NCBI RefSeq assembly: GCF_040939455.1
Contig: NC_134108.1
Location: 9,143,501 to 9,207,500 of the forward strand
DNA from: Microcebus murinus
Taxonomy: Eukaryota; Chordata; Mammalia; Primates; Cheirogaleidae
Direction of reading: 5' to 3'
DNA length: 64,000 nucleotides
How positions within the stretch are numbered: the stretch's first letter is position 1; every line of letters starts with the position of its first letter. This document shows positions 34,537 through 45,198 of the stretch, one piece after another. The position numbers and the translations under genes were made by a program. Under the pieces are notes generated by a model. It was not told the DNA's origin. It saw only the letters and a list, made by a program, of their open reading frames with translations, and made no database searches.

Positions 34537-34585
34537 CTCGCAGGACTGTCCTTAAGTGCATTTAGGAATCCTGTTTGCTGTGAAC
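34537..34585 (-). CDS. ZDHHC14: ZDHHC14 exon 5: 49-nt exon for the TM3-TM4 loop
   Basis: A very short exon with a conventional acceptor (CACAG) but a donor reading ATATCCTTTC directly after GCGAG. It completes the Arg codon left open by exon 4 (C + GT), encodes SQQTGFLNALKDSPA, and leaves AG, which joins the first C of exon 6 to give Ser. The peptide matches the loop between membrane segments 3 and 4 of ZDHHC14. Its length is not a multiple of three. Direct joining of exon 4 to exon 6 shifts the frame and meets a TGA inside exon 6, so the exon cannot be optional for the full-length enzyme. It is bounded by a major-type intron upstream and a minor-type intron downstream. Confidence 0.96.
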
Positions 34586-36176
34586 CTGTGGGAATGAAAC
34601 CAAACTTTAGTATTCAGACACTCACCCCTGGATATAAACAGCCTTCATGCTGAAAGCTCTCTCATCTACATAAAAATAATAGGTGCCTAAAGATCAATTA
34701 AATAATTACATTTCGTAAGTGCTGTGACACTGGGTTTACTGATGAGACTGAGATGCCACTAAAGTTTCTCAGCAAGAAAACGGCAGACTCATAATTAGGC
34801 CCAACATCTGCAGGATATTTTTTCAATAAAAGCAGATGGATGTCTGCATATTTTCCCATAAATTATAGTTCTGATTACTCCTTTGTTTTCCTTATTTTAA
34901 TAAGAAAACAGAATACTGTATGCCATTTTTTCTCTTCTGTTTTCCAGAAATCTGTTAACTTTTGACCCTGGAAGTTCTATAAACTAGGCTACATATAAAA
35001 GACTTCTTCCTCTGCACCCAGAGTAAACAGAGTCATAAAGCTGAACTTTATTACTGACTTCTTTAGAGTTTAAGACATTTTAATATGAGCTGTCTGTGCA
35101 AGAAAACATTTCTCTAGGGGCTTGAGTAAAGACATGTCTGACAAAAAGCATCGACATCATACTTTTAAAAATAAAAGCCTAGACAGAGGAAGTCTACAGG
35201 ACCCCATCCTGGGGCAAGGACGCTGGGTCACTCTGTGCTGTATGGAGTCACTGTGCTCCAGGGGACCTAATCCAGCCCTCGTGTGGCAGTGACATGAATG
35301 GGGAGCACTGTTATCATAGCTGGTGCTCCAGTGTCCCCGTGGTGCCTGTGGCCACTGGCTTGGCTGTACCGTGGCACTTAGCTGCAGGCTGTGACTGGCC
35401 ACCGTGTCCCCATGTGCCCCACTATGGGAAGGTGAAGAGAGGGGGTGGTTTCCGATTCTTCCTGAGGTCCCATTCCCCCTGTGCCTGCTGCCCAGGTGCC
35501 GTGAGGTGGGACACAATTGGCGGGAAGGGATGGGAGAGAAACGTCATCGAGAGCTGACAAGGAGAGACAGGTGCTTGAGGCTCCCTGTGCATCTCTGCTG
35601 GGCCAGCAGGGCACACGCTGCAGGTCATGGGGCAAGCACAGCCATGACACTAAATGAGGGGCCAAAAGGAATTGTTCTTTCTCCACTGAACCCCAGTTGT
35701 GTGGCCTGCCTCCTTCCTCTATCCAGAAATGCAGACTTCGCCTGCCCAGGAATCTCGGGGTCCACAGAGCTCTCCCACCATCCCCCTCCGAGCTCACCAC
35801 CTGGCACAGAGGCCCCAGGTGCCAGCTCTGCCTTTGGCCTATGCCAGTCTTGGGGGGGGTGACAGCAGCCACAGATACCCTGTGGCCTTCCCCAGAGCAT
35901 CACATGCCCAATGAGATGGGGGCCCATGGGGTTGTTGGGTATAGGGGGTGCAGACGGGAGAAGGAAAAGCTTCATTCATTTTTGCCCCAGATGCTCAGAT
36001 AACTTGCAGGCAGGTAAATTCTTAATACTTAATTTTTGTACAAGATTAGGTTAACAATATTTAAGTATAAACTCCAGTAAACTCCAGTGTGGTGGAGCTG
36101 GAGTGAGTGAAACTTTAGAGAAGGTGAAAGAGCCATGTGCATCACAATCCAACAGTGGTGGCAGGTGGCGGGCTTC

Positions 36177-36177
<1 letters not shown>
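34586..36177. other. Intron 4, part without recognised features
   Basis: AT-rich to 35160, then GC-richer. Several medium-length frames on both strands at 35290-36000 overlap one another and have no recognisable product. Confidence 0.5.

Positions 36178-36178
<1 letters not shown>

Positions 36179-36214
<36 letters not shown>
36179..36214 (+). repeat. (TG)18 microsatellite
   Basis: An uninterrupted run of 18 TG units, followed by degenerate GTGTGA-type sequence to about 36310. Confidence 0.97.
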
Positions 36215-36215
<1 letters not shown>

Positions 36216-37677
36216 CTGCGTGAGAGTGCGAGTGTATGTGAGAATGTGTGTGTGACTGTGCAAGCGTGACTGTGTGAGTGTGTGAGTGGTGGGCACGTGC
36301 GTGTGTGTCCCCTGGGTTTATGCAGTGAGCACTCTCCCCTGCTATCTACACTGCAGGGCGAGGCCACAAGTCCGATGGGGTAGCGCACACGAAAGCATGC
36401 TGCCGTGGTTAAAGATGACGTAAAATGTGATGTATGAACACTACTTCTCAGTGTCAGATGCGTGCTGGAGTATCGGCACTTATTTTTTCTCTAGTTGTGT
36501 CAACAGTTGTTTCTTTGAAAATAACATAATGCTAGGCGTTCTCCCTGCTTCCTTCATCTATTAATGCACAGATAGGACCCTGGCCACGTTTTCGCCCTTG
36601 TGGGATTCTGAAAAGAGCGCGAGGTGCCTCTGCAGAGCCACCATCTGCGTCACCCCAGCCAGTGGGGAGAAGGGCTCTGATGGATGTCACTGTCTTCTCG
36701 AAAGCCCCCGCCAAGCATGGTCTCAAGCATGTATTACAAATGTGTATCACATGTGGATAAGAGATTATAGTCAGAAAGAATGGGAACTAGGATTTAAAAC
36801 ACCTATGAAAATTTGGGATGGTCCATTTACTGTCCAAATTTGACTAATATTCAAAAAGAACTAATGCGAACCCTTCCATACCGCCCAGTGCGAGCCCCAC
36901 CGAAAGGGAAGGGGAGGAAACACGCACATAACGGGAGCCTGGAGCAGCCGCTTGTGTTTCCAGCCCGGCTGGCTGCATGGGAAGACATCGGGCCTCTGCT
37001 CAGACACCTCCGGAAATATCCAGAAAGAGGCTGCACACTTGCTAATGGGCGGTTATACTTCAGGAATGTGGGCAAGAGGCAAGGCTGGTCTTTAATGTCG
37101 CTAATGGTACAGTAATGGAAGTTTAAAGGCTTAAATTTACAGTTCAAAACAAATTAGCTTCCTTCTCATCTCTCCCTGTTGTAGGAAAGTGAATGACCAG
37201 GAGACAAAAGAAATTCAAAGTTATGACCTTAAGAATGGGGAAGGAAAAACATGCCATTTGCTTGGGCAAATTATGTATTAAAATCACTTACATCCAAATC
37301 TAATTTTAAATAAAATAGCTTCCTTTACATGCCAGGGGCCATTTACTCATGTTCTGGCAGATAATCTGACATCTCGTCAAATATAAGCTTTTCACACATA
37401 CAGATCTGTGCGCAAGAAAACCCGGTGTCTCTCCCTGGGCGTTTTTCTAGGGAGGGTGGCCGTTCCTGCATAAGCACGAATCACGTTAAGAGAGAAGCTC
37501 TGTTGTTTCGTGGTATCATTGTCACCGCACATTGTCCTTCGTGCAAAATCTGGGGCTGAACCTTCCAGGGGACCCCACAGCAGGAGAGAAAGTGAAGGCA
37601 CTGAGGCTGGGATAGGGACAGGTATCAAGGAAAAAGTCTTGCTGGTGAAAAAGCCCCACAGGGTGGAAAAACGTGGC

Positions 37678-37800
37678 CCTGGGGGTGCTGGGGGGGGATG
37701 GTGGGGAAAGAGGGAGGGAGGGAGGGAGGAAGGGAGTGGAGAAGAGGACAGGGCCCGGCAGGAAGTGAGGAGGGGACAGGGAGAGAGAAGGGGAAAGAGA
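37678..37800 (+). repeat. G-run purine tract with G-quadruplex motif
   Basis: GGGGG, GGGGGGGG, GGGG, then GGGAGGGAGGGAGGGAGG, continuing as AG-rich sequence. The G strand is the template strand of ZDHHC14; the RNA carries the C/T complement. It starts about 95 nt downstream of the exon 4 donor. Confidence 0.85.
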
Positions 37801-37894
37801 GCCCGAAATGACCAAAGTATTAAATCAAAATTAAATCAGAAAACCAGTCAGGCAAATGGTTACATACGTAATCTGAGTCCGCCAGCATACTTAC

Positions 37895-38032
37895 GAAGAA
37901 TGACGTGGGTGATAACGAATGCAAATATAAAGACTGTCAGAAAAGACAGAGATAAAATAAACATATAAAAAAATCTGTAGTTTCTTTTCCCCACACAGTT
38001 GCCTACCCAGGGACAGTGGTGATCAAACCGTT
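37895..38032 (-). CDS. ZDHHC14: ZDHHC14 exon 4: catalytic DHHC core and third membrane segment
   Basis: This 138-nt exon lies between an acceptor reading CATTTCAG and a donor reading GTAAGT. It starts with the last two bases of a Glu codon and ends with the first base of an Arg codon. It encodes [20 protein letters not shown] followed by a strongly hydrophobic stretch of about 25 residues (from [10 protein letters not shown] to FVITHVIL), the third transmembrane helix. The DHHC cysteine, codon 38015-38013, is the residue that is autoacylated before transfer to substrate. His and Cys residues of this core also bind structural zinc in the family. The flanking Cys-rich zinc motif (CxxC...HC) is normally encoded one exon earlier, and I did not find it in the remaining 26 kb. 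The exon sits in AT-rich DNA, unlike exons 6, 8 and 9. Confidence 0.97.
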
Positions 38033-38499
38033 CTGAAATGAGAGGCAGAAAGAAAAAAAAGTGGAAATCAATTAATATAATGTCTTTTTACCTGTGGGAG
38101 CCCCTCCCCTCCCACCCAAAACTCCAAAAATATAACAAAACAATATCATGCTACATATTTCCAAGTTAACCACGCAGAGAAATGCTTAACATCAAGACAT
38201 TTCAAGAACACAATTATTCTTTTTACAAAAGTTAGCCATTTTAAGAAGACAAAGTATATGCATTGCTCTCAAATGGCAACTTACAGAAATTTACTTTAAA
38301 AAATTCTCTTCTTTTGTAAAAGGAACTTCCTTCCCTTAAGATGATACTGACACCATTTGATAGTGGTGGCCTGGGCTGGGCTGGATGTTGGCTGACCAGC
38401 CTTTCACAGTAAGTGGCCACAGAGAGAGGTCACAAGGGCCCAGGACGGGACAGAGGGACAATTCTTTGTTCTCCCATCCCGGTTACAACTGTTTAACAG

Positions 38500-38665
38500 A
38501 TATTAATCAGAGGCATTAATACATTTGGCCTCAAAACATTCCATAAGGAGAATGATGGTGTTGTCTTATTTTACAGATGAGCAAACTGAGGCTTAGAGAG
38601 ATGGGAGGCTGCCTGCCTGCGGCTGCACAGCTCAGAAGCAATGGAACTAGAACTTGAGGCCAGGT
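38500..38665 (-). mobile_element. MIR SINE
   Basis: Reverse-complement MIR: TTATTTTACAGATGAGCAAA then CTGAGGCTTAGAGAGATG, with AATGGAACTAGAACTTGAGG. Confidence 0.8.
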
Positions 38666-40540
38666 CTTTCGGAGCTGTCCCCATCTCCCACTGCCCACTG
38701 CCCATGCTGCCTCGAGCACTTTCTAATCTGACAGGGCGTTGGGTATGGGCAACATTACACAGCACATCATGGTACCCTAAGTGCAAAGCCAGGGACTTTC
38801 ACACGAAGTCTGTAAGGCGTTCGTGATTTGCTCTTCCCCTGGCATGTGATGGCCAAGTGCTTCTCTTTCCCACTCAGCAGACCTTCGATTCGGAACACTG
38901 TTCTAACACCCCCACTCGCACTGGACCGCCCGCCCACCGCTGGGCAGGACAGTGGGGGGCACACGACTTAGCTTTACGCTCCAGCTCTTTGCCAAGCTTA
39001 GCTTCTACCCACTTTTCATATGTATCTATCTATATGCGCTTAGAAAACACACAGGGAGGGCAATATGAGGTGTAACTATATACATGAAACATTATACAGC
39101 GAGGCAAAGTAGTCAGTGCCGGGACTTTCTGGTCAGGCATCACAAATCTTTCATCCCACGGTTTATGTCGAATGCAATCGTGCTTGTTGAAAAGGGCACA
39201 GGGACCCCTGGGTGACGGTGGTGGCAGAGGGACTGCAAGAGAATCGCTGCTGTCTGCAAGCGGTATTAGCAAGAAGCAGCCAATCTGAGCAGAGGACACG
39301 AGGAGACATTTCAGAGCTCACCGGCCTGGTGACAACCCGATGGCCTGTAACATGCTCAACAGAAGCAATTGCCATGGCGTGCCCAGTGAGCTACATGTTA
39401 ACACGCGCTGCCAACGCCGCCGAGCTGGGCGATCTAGTCCCTTCACTTCGGCTCGGGGAGGGAGGGATGAAAGGCTGGGGTGCAGAGAGTTCTTAGGGCA
39501 GTGAAGTACTGTCTGTGTGACACTATGATGACAGACGCATGTCAGTGCACATTTGCCCGCTGCCATGGAATGCACAACGCCAGGAGTGAACCCTAATGCC
39601 ACCCGTGGACTTTGGGTGATCCCAGGTGTCAGAGCAGGCTCATCAGTGGTAAGGAATTTCTCTGCTCTGGTGGGGTGTTGACATGGAGGAGGGAGGGGGC
39701 ATATGGGAACTCCCTGTACGGTCCTCTCAATTTTGCCATGAACCAAAAATGGCTCTAATGAAGTCTTTAAATATTAAAAACGAACCTCATTTCCCCAAGT
39801 CACTGACTTACACAGTCTGTACAATGAGAGGTCTACATGAAGAAGTACAAAAAGAGATAAAATATGTGAATCAGACAGACTTTCCTAAGACTTCGAGGCT
39901 GTCATTTTGAGAAAGTGCTTTTCTCCTTAGTATGTGAGCACAGGAAAGGGAATGGGAGTGGCAGCTGGGACGGAAAGCACATTCCAGGCTGGAGTCTCTG
40001 ATTCTGACCGTAAGGCTGATCTCTGAGTCCCAAGTGTGTGGTGGGTTGAGCCTCTTAACTGAAGTGAAAGTCGCCTCTGGGCAAAGGAAGTGGGGCCTGG
40101 GAGGCGTCACCCCACGAGAAGCACAGAGCTCTTGCAGCCCCGAGGGTGGTTTCTACGGGGCAGGCAGTTGTTGTCCGTTTAGCTTAGAAGCTAAGCCACT
40201 ATTCTGCGCTTTCCTGCTGGAGGCAGGGGCTCTACAGAAACGAAGGCCACAGGTGACGCAGCGAGGCCACTGCTCCTGGAGTTGGGGAGACCAGCACTGT
40301 CGCAGGGGTGGCGTGGGCTCCTGTGTCTCTAGCAGCCCTGAGCTGAGAACCGTTTCTAGCTGGAAACTTGTCTTACCAAAAACTTTCTTGGCCAGCAAAA
40401 ATTCCACTAAAAACGTAGGCATACTGGGACTTGCTTTGACTATTTTTCACATCCTCCGTTGTGTCTGTTGAATTTATGGTGCTGAAGGAGTCTAAGGGCT
40501 CCACGGGCACCTTAGTATCTTTTTATCCCAAGGCCCAAAT
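38666..40540. other. Intron 3 sequence without recognised features
   Basis: No splice-flanked coding segment continuing ZDHHC14 upstream, no RNA gene and no clear repeat were seen. Confidence 0.5.
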
Positions 40541-40810
40541 GCCAACTGTATGCAGATGATGCCAAAATGCCACCTCCCGCCCCCAGCAGCAGACTCCTGC
40601 TGCACGCCCTGCCTGGCCCTCAGACTCGACTTGGCCTGGAGAGGACTTCCCGTCCTCCTGCCCAAGCACGTGCCTCTCCAGGCTCCCCTCTGGCGAGTTG
40701 CGCAGGCCAGAACCCCGGGTATCAATCCTGCCCCCGTTCCTTCCATCACCCCCACAGCCAACCCATGACCAAGCCCCATCAGCTGCACCCCGGCTCCCTC
40801 TGAGGTCAGC
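40540..40810 (+). mobile_element. L2 LINE fragment
   Basis: TGCAGATGATGCCAAAATGC, CAGACTCGACTTGG, AGGCCAGAACCCCGGGTATC resemble the 5' half of common L2 copies. An LTR follows directly. Confidence 0.5.
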
Positions 40811-41179
40811 TGCCGAGGCCCGAAGGTGGCCCCAGAGTTCGTGTATTGGAGACTTAATCCCCAGTGAGACAGTGTTGAGAGGTGGGCCTTTACCGGGTGA
40901 TCAGGTCGTGAGGGCTCTGCCCCCATGAATGGATTAGAGCCACTATTGCAGGGGGCGTTCCTGATAAAGGGACGATTCACCCCCTATCTCTCGCACGCGT
41001 GTGCACTCTCTTGCCCTTCTGTCTTCCTCCAATGGATGACACAGCAAGAAGGCCCCGCCAGTGCAGCCCCTTGACCTTGGACTTCCCAGCCACCAGAACT
41101 GTAAGAAATAACCTCCTTTTCTTTATAAATTACCCAGTCTCGTATATTCTGTTATAGCAGCACAAAACAGACTAAGACA
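40811..41179 (+). mobile_element. MaLR solo LTR (MST-like)
   Basis: About 369 bp from TG to CA, with MST-type text in order: GGAGACTTAATCCCCAGT, GTTGAGAGGTGGGCCTTTAC, GGGCTCTGCCCCCATGAATG, ACAGCAAGAAGGCCC, CTTTATAAATTACCCAGTCT, ATTCTGTTATAGCAGCACAA. It is a non-autonomous ERVL-related LTR with no internal region here. Confidence 0.88.
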
Positions 41180-41264
41180 TCATATTTATTTTTTATTTGC
41201 TTTTGTCTGCCAACCCTACTCTAGGCATGATAAATATTTGTCAACTGACCAAGCACATCCTCAT

Positions 41265-41400
41265 ACTACCAAAACAACCTCTCCATGAGTACGTTGCCCA
41301 CGGGCACACAGTTAACACGTAGCACAGCTGGGATGGGCCCAGTGCTCTCAGCACCTGAGCTCTTGACTATTAAATGCCACGCCACTGCCTTTCCTGAGTG
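41265..41400 (-). mobile_element. MIR SINE fragment
   Basis: GGGCACACAGTTAACACGTA, AGCTGGGATGGGCCCAGTGC and GAGCTCTTGACTATTAAATG follow the reverse-complement MIR order. Confidence 0.6.
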
Positions 41401-43304
41401 CTGCCCATGTACCCAACACCATGTCAGGTGCTGGAACACTGAGATGAAACAAGAACAACAACATAAGACTCCACAGCTTCAAAGAATTCCTTATCCTATT
41501 TTGTGAGGACACTTTTCAGACTCCAAAACATTCCTCAGATCCAAGGGGTGAACTCCTAATAGACCTAGTTTAGCTTCTAAATCAGTCAGCTCTGTCACCA
41601 TTGTTGGTGGCATACGACATTCTTCTTTTATGGGTCAAGGATGAAAATGGGCCACGGATGCATGGTGGAGGCCTCACGTGGTGGCCTGTCCTGTCCTGGG
41701 CAGGAGGAGCAGCAGGACGCTCAGGAGCTGCTGGGGGCGGTTTCCAACAGGGTAGCTGGTGTTATTCAGCTCCCAGGGCAGAAGACTGGGCAAGACCTGG
41801 GTACCAGTTGAGCTGGGGACAGTGTGACCGCCACAACCAACACCTGATGTAGGTCCCAGGACCCAAGAGAACACATCTGAGAAGCTTCGAACAGCCGCTA
41901 TGACCGTAATATCTGTGTATTTTCTGTGTGGCAAAGTCGAATGGGTGTCATGTGTCCTAGGGGTGGCATGGGTGGGTGCATGTGATGGGAAGTTCATTAA
42001 GGAAAAACTTTGGGGTCGTGGATACATCCCTTGATTCTAAAGTTTAGATGCTGGTCTACTCCAGAAGGGAGTGGTCTCGAGAAAAGAAAAGAACTTTTAT
42101 CTGAGGAACGAAAGTCCTTTTAAATTATCAGGCCTAGAGAGACATTAAAATGGGGCATTGATCACATTCTACTCCCCACTTTGAGCCATGTATTCATCTC
42201 TTGAAACTGCTTGCTATTGCCAGAGGTAGCTATAAATTAACCCAATAATGCCATGCAGACACTATAGCCCATGCCCTATAGCTTCAGGATGCATCGCCAA
42301 TCACTGATCAATGCTATTTCCCTAAACCACTGAGTCCTGACAAACAACTTTGCAGCAGCCCACTCCCTGTCTCCTCTTCTGCCTTCAGAAACCTGCTTGT
42401 ATCAAAGGCCCGACGAAGCTCATAGCCAAGGCTGCGTGGGTCTGAGTCTCCCGGGCAGCTGTCCTTACTTTGGCTCAAGTGAACTCTTTAAGTCGTATTT
42501 TGTGCTTCAGCCTCTTCCTTTTAGGTAGACAGTGCGTATGCTGCAGTTTCGCTGGGGGATTCCTCGACACAGAATGAAGAGCTATTCCCTAAACCATGGC
42601 TATTCAGTGGAACCCTGGGGTGGGGCTGGGGGGTGTGGCTGGAAAACCAGATTCTCTAAGATTGCAAGGGACTGGCTTAGCTAGCTGACCACACCTCCGG
42701 CAGCATCATGCTGCCCTGCAAGGACTTGTGGATTGTGTTCCTCTTTCTGCCAGGTGACCTAGAGGTGAGGAATCACTTCTAGTCATCCTATAAGCGCTGG
42801 CACCTATGTGCCTGGCACGAAGCAGACATTCAATAAATATGCATTAAGTAAAGGAGGAAATGTCTTTAATTGCTTTTAATAGGTTTACAAGTGATCACTA
42901 CTGTTTGCCAGGTGGAGGCACCGGAAAATACTGCCTAAACCTAAGATTTCAGGCATGCTGACCAGGGGTCCGGGAGCTTTGAATACATTCAAAGAAAGCT
43001 GTGGGCTGGAAGATGTTGACCAGGGGCTAAAAGAACTGATGGCCATTGTTACAGTGTGGATCAGCTCCTGGTGGGGGGCAGAGCTGGTTTTTTTCAAAGC
43101 TCCAGGGGTGCCAGTGAGAGTCCCAGTGGAGAATGGCATGCAAGTCACCTGCCCTCACTCAGATGCTTGGTGGGGACAGAAAGGACCATTCAAGGGCCAG
43201 TGGGAACACAGTTTAGGAAAAGGAGCCATGGTCCTATTTTGCTAACCTAAAACTCTAAATAATAATGCAATAGTTATTGTTAATGATTAAAGAAAGCCCC
43301 CAGT
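41401..43304. other. Intron 3 sequence; short MIR/L2 tail at about 42790-42850
   Basis: TGTGCCTGGCACGAAGCAGA then CATTCAATAAATATGCATTA is a MIR/L2 3' tail. The rest is unrecognised. Confidence 0.5.
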
Positions 43305-43415
43305 CACTGAGTACCTGCTAGAAGCATCATTTAACTTGACAACAACCCTAAGAGGTAGGTGCTATTTTCTGCATTTACAGAAGAGGAAACCAGCGAGCAG
43401 GGTTAGGGAACTCGC
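43305..43415 (-). mobile_element. MIR SINE fragment
   Basis: TTAACTTGACAACAACCCTA then AGAGGTAGGTGCTATTTTCT and AGAGGAAACC follow the reverse-complement MIR core. Confidence 0.75.
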
Positions 43416-44254
43416 CCACCCTGAGCTGAGCCCACAGCACCTCCTCTGATTTAAGGGAGATTTAACTTCTTGGAGAGATTGAATGTGAAAAAGACACCTT
43501 AAAGATAAGGAGAAATGGATAATTACTATTATTAAAATGCAACAGGGACAGAAAAATCCACAAAAATCATAAGGGGAAAAAGTATTTGCAAAAGTTGTGT
43601 TTAAAGACTGCTGGAAAAAAGAATTAAATGTTTAAGAAAGTGTTAAGAATTAGAAATCTTCTGGAAGTTAGGCTCTAACACACACCCCAAGAGTGGGGTC
43701 GAGAGTTAGATAAAAATCATGTCCTATGGTCGGGGGTGGCTGAGCTTGAGTCCTGCATTTTCCACGCAGTGCTCACAGGTTCTGGGCAGCCTGAGAATTT
43801 TGTGAAAAAATAGATGGAAATGTGCAACTGAAGTTTAAAACTCCTAATTTAAATGTTAATTACATTTAAATTAAGTTAAATGTTTCTAAAGTGTGAGGTG
43901 GAAAATTACTTTTCTTTAAACCCAGGGCTTTTTACCTCGAAAATTAGAAAAGTTTTGCTCTGTGAGCTATTTTTTGTCTGTTGTTTAGAAGGGCGGATGT
44001 TGACATACAGTGATACATGTCACATCTGGCCTTTATGGCCAGATCATTAAATCATAAAATGATGCAATAGGAACACTTAAATATTAAACTAGCTAAAGGA
44101 TCAGAGGACTAAGTCCTTAGACACTAAAGAATTCACGATGCTCTAAATCTTGTGTCGGGTCTCAGCCACAATAGCTTCGCTGCTGTGTCTGATGGCTGGA
44201 GAGATTTCTGAAAAGCTTCTTGCCCCAGCTTCTCCTGTCTTCATCCAATCTTTA

Positions 44255-44410
44255 CGTCTGCCCTTGCTGTGTGCCCGGCACTGAGCTAAGTGCTTACATG
44301 AACTGTGTCATTCAATTCTCACAACCCCCGATAAGCTCAATGCTAGTGTTCCCATTACACAGGTAAGAAAACTGCAGGTGGAGGAGTTGGCATTGGAAGC
44401 CAGGTGTTCA
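44255..44410 (-). mobile_element. MIR SINE fragment
   Basis: CCCGGCACTGAGCTAAGTGC, CATTCAATTCTCACAACCCC, TTCCCATTACACAGGTAAGA. Confidence 0.78.
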
Positions 44411-44821
44411 TCTGAACCTGAACCTACCTGTCCCTGCCTCCAGTGTCAATTCTCTGCTGGTAGCTGCTCTGGGGACAGGGGTGAGGACCCAACACTTCCC
44501 TCCTGGCTCTGCCCTGGAAAGGTGATGGAATGCCCCAGGCACAGCACGTCAGCAGGAGTGAGGACGTGAGTGGAACCTACCATGCCAGGGCTGGCGTTTG
44601 CATGTATGTGGCCCCTTGGGCCTTTCCTGGTCTGGGGTTCCAGCCTCTGCAGCACGTGGAAAGAACCCAGCCCTCATCTGGAGATGCCTACCCTCCATCA
44701 GGTCAAGGGTGGCCTCGTACTCAGCACAGTCAACATCGAAGATGCCAAAAGTTCCTATGGATACAAGGATTTGATAATGCTGCTTGGCAAACTTGATTAC
44801 TGAGATGGTGGAGCTTGGGGG

Positions 44822-45198
44822 TGCTATGGTTTATATGTTTGTCCCTCTGAAATTTGATCCTCATTGTAACAGTATTAAGAGGGTGGGAAATCTCACCATA
44901 GTATTTGAGAGGTGGGATCTCTGGGAGGTGATCAGGGTAAGATGAAGTCCGAGGGTGGGGCATAAGTGGCTTTATAAAGTGAAGAAGAGACCTGTGCTAG
45001 CACCATCAGTCCCCACACCCTGTGACGCCCTGCACAGCCCTGGGACTCTGGAGTCCCCACCAGCAAGAAGGCCCTCTCCAGATGTGCCCCTCGACCTCGG
45101 ACTTCCCAGCCCCCAGGACTAAATGAAATAAATTCCCTTTCTTTGTACATTACCTAGCTTCAAGTATTCAGTTATAGCAACTGAAAATGGACTAAGAT
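44822..45198 (+). mobile_element. MaLR solo LTR (MST/MLT1-like)
   Basis: Begins TGCTATGGTTTATATGTTTG and carries AGAGGTGGGATCTCTGGGAG, ACCAGCAAGAAGGCCC, CTCGGACTTCCCAGCCCCCA, AATAAATTCCCTTTCTTTGT, AGTTATAGCAACTGAAAATG then GACTAAG. About 377 bp, same orientation as the LTR at 40811. Confidence 0.87.

Noticed and set aside
40811..45198. The two LTRs as ends of one provirus
   Set aside because: They share an orientation and lie 3.6 kb apart, but they differ in sequence from each other. The DNA between them contains MIR pieces and no gag or pol remnant. They are independent solo MaLR LTRs.
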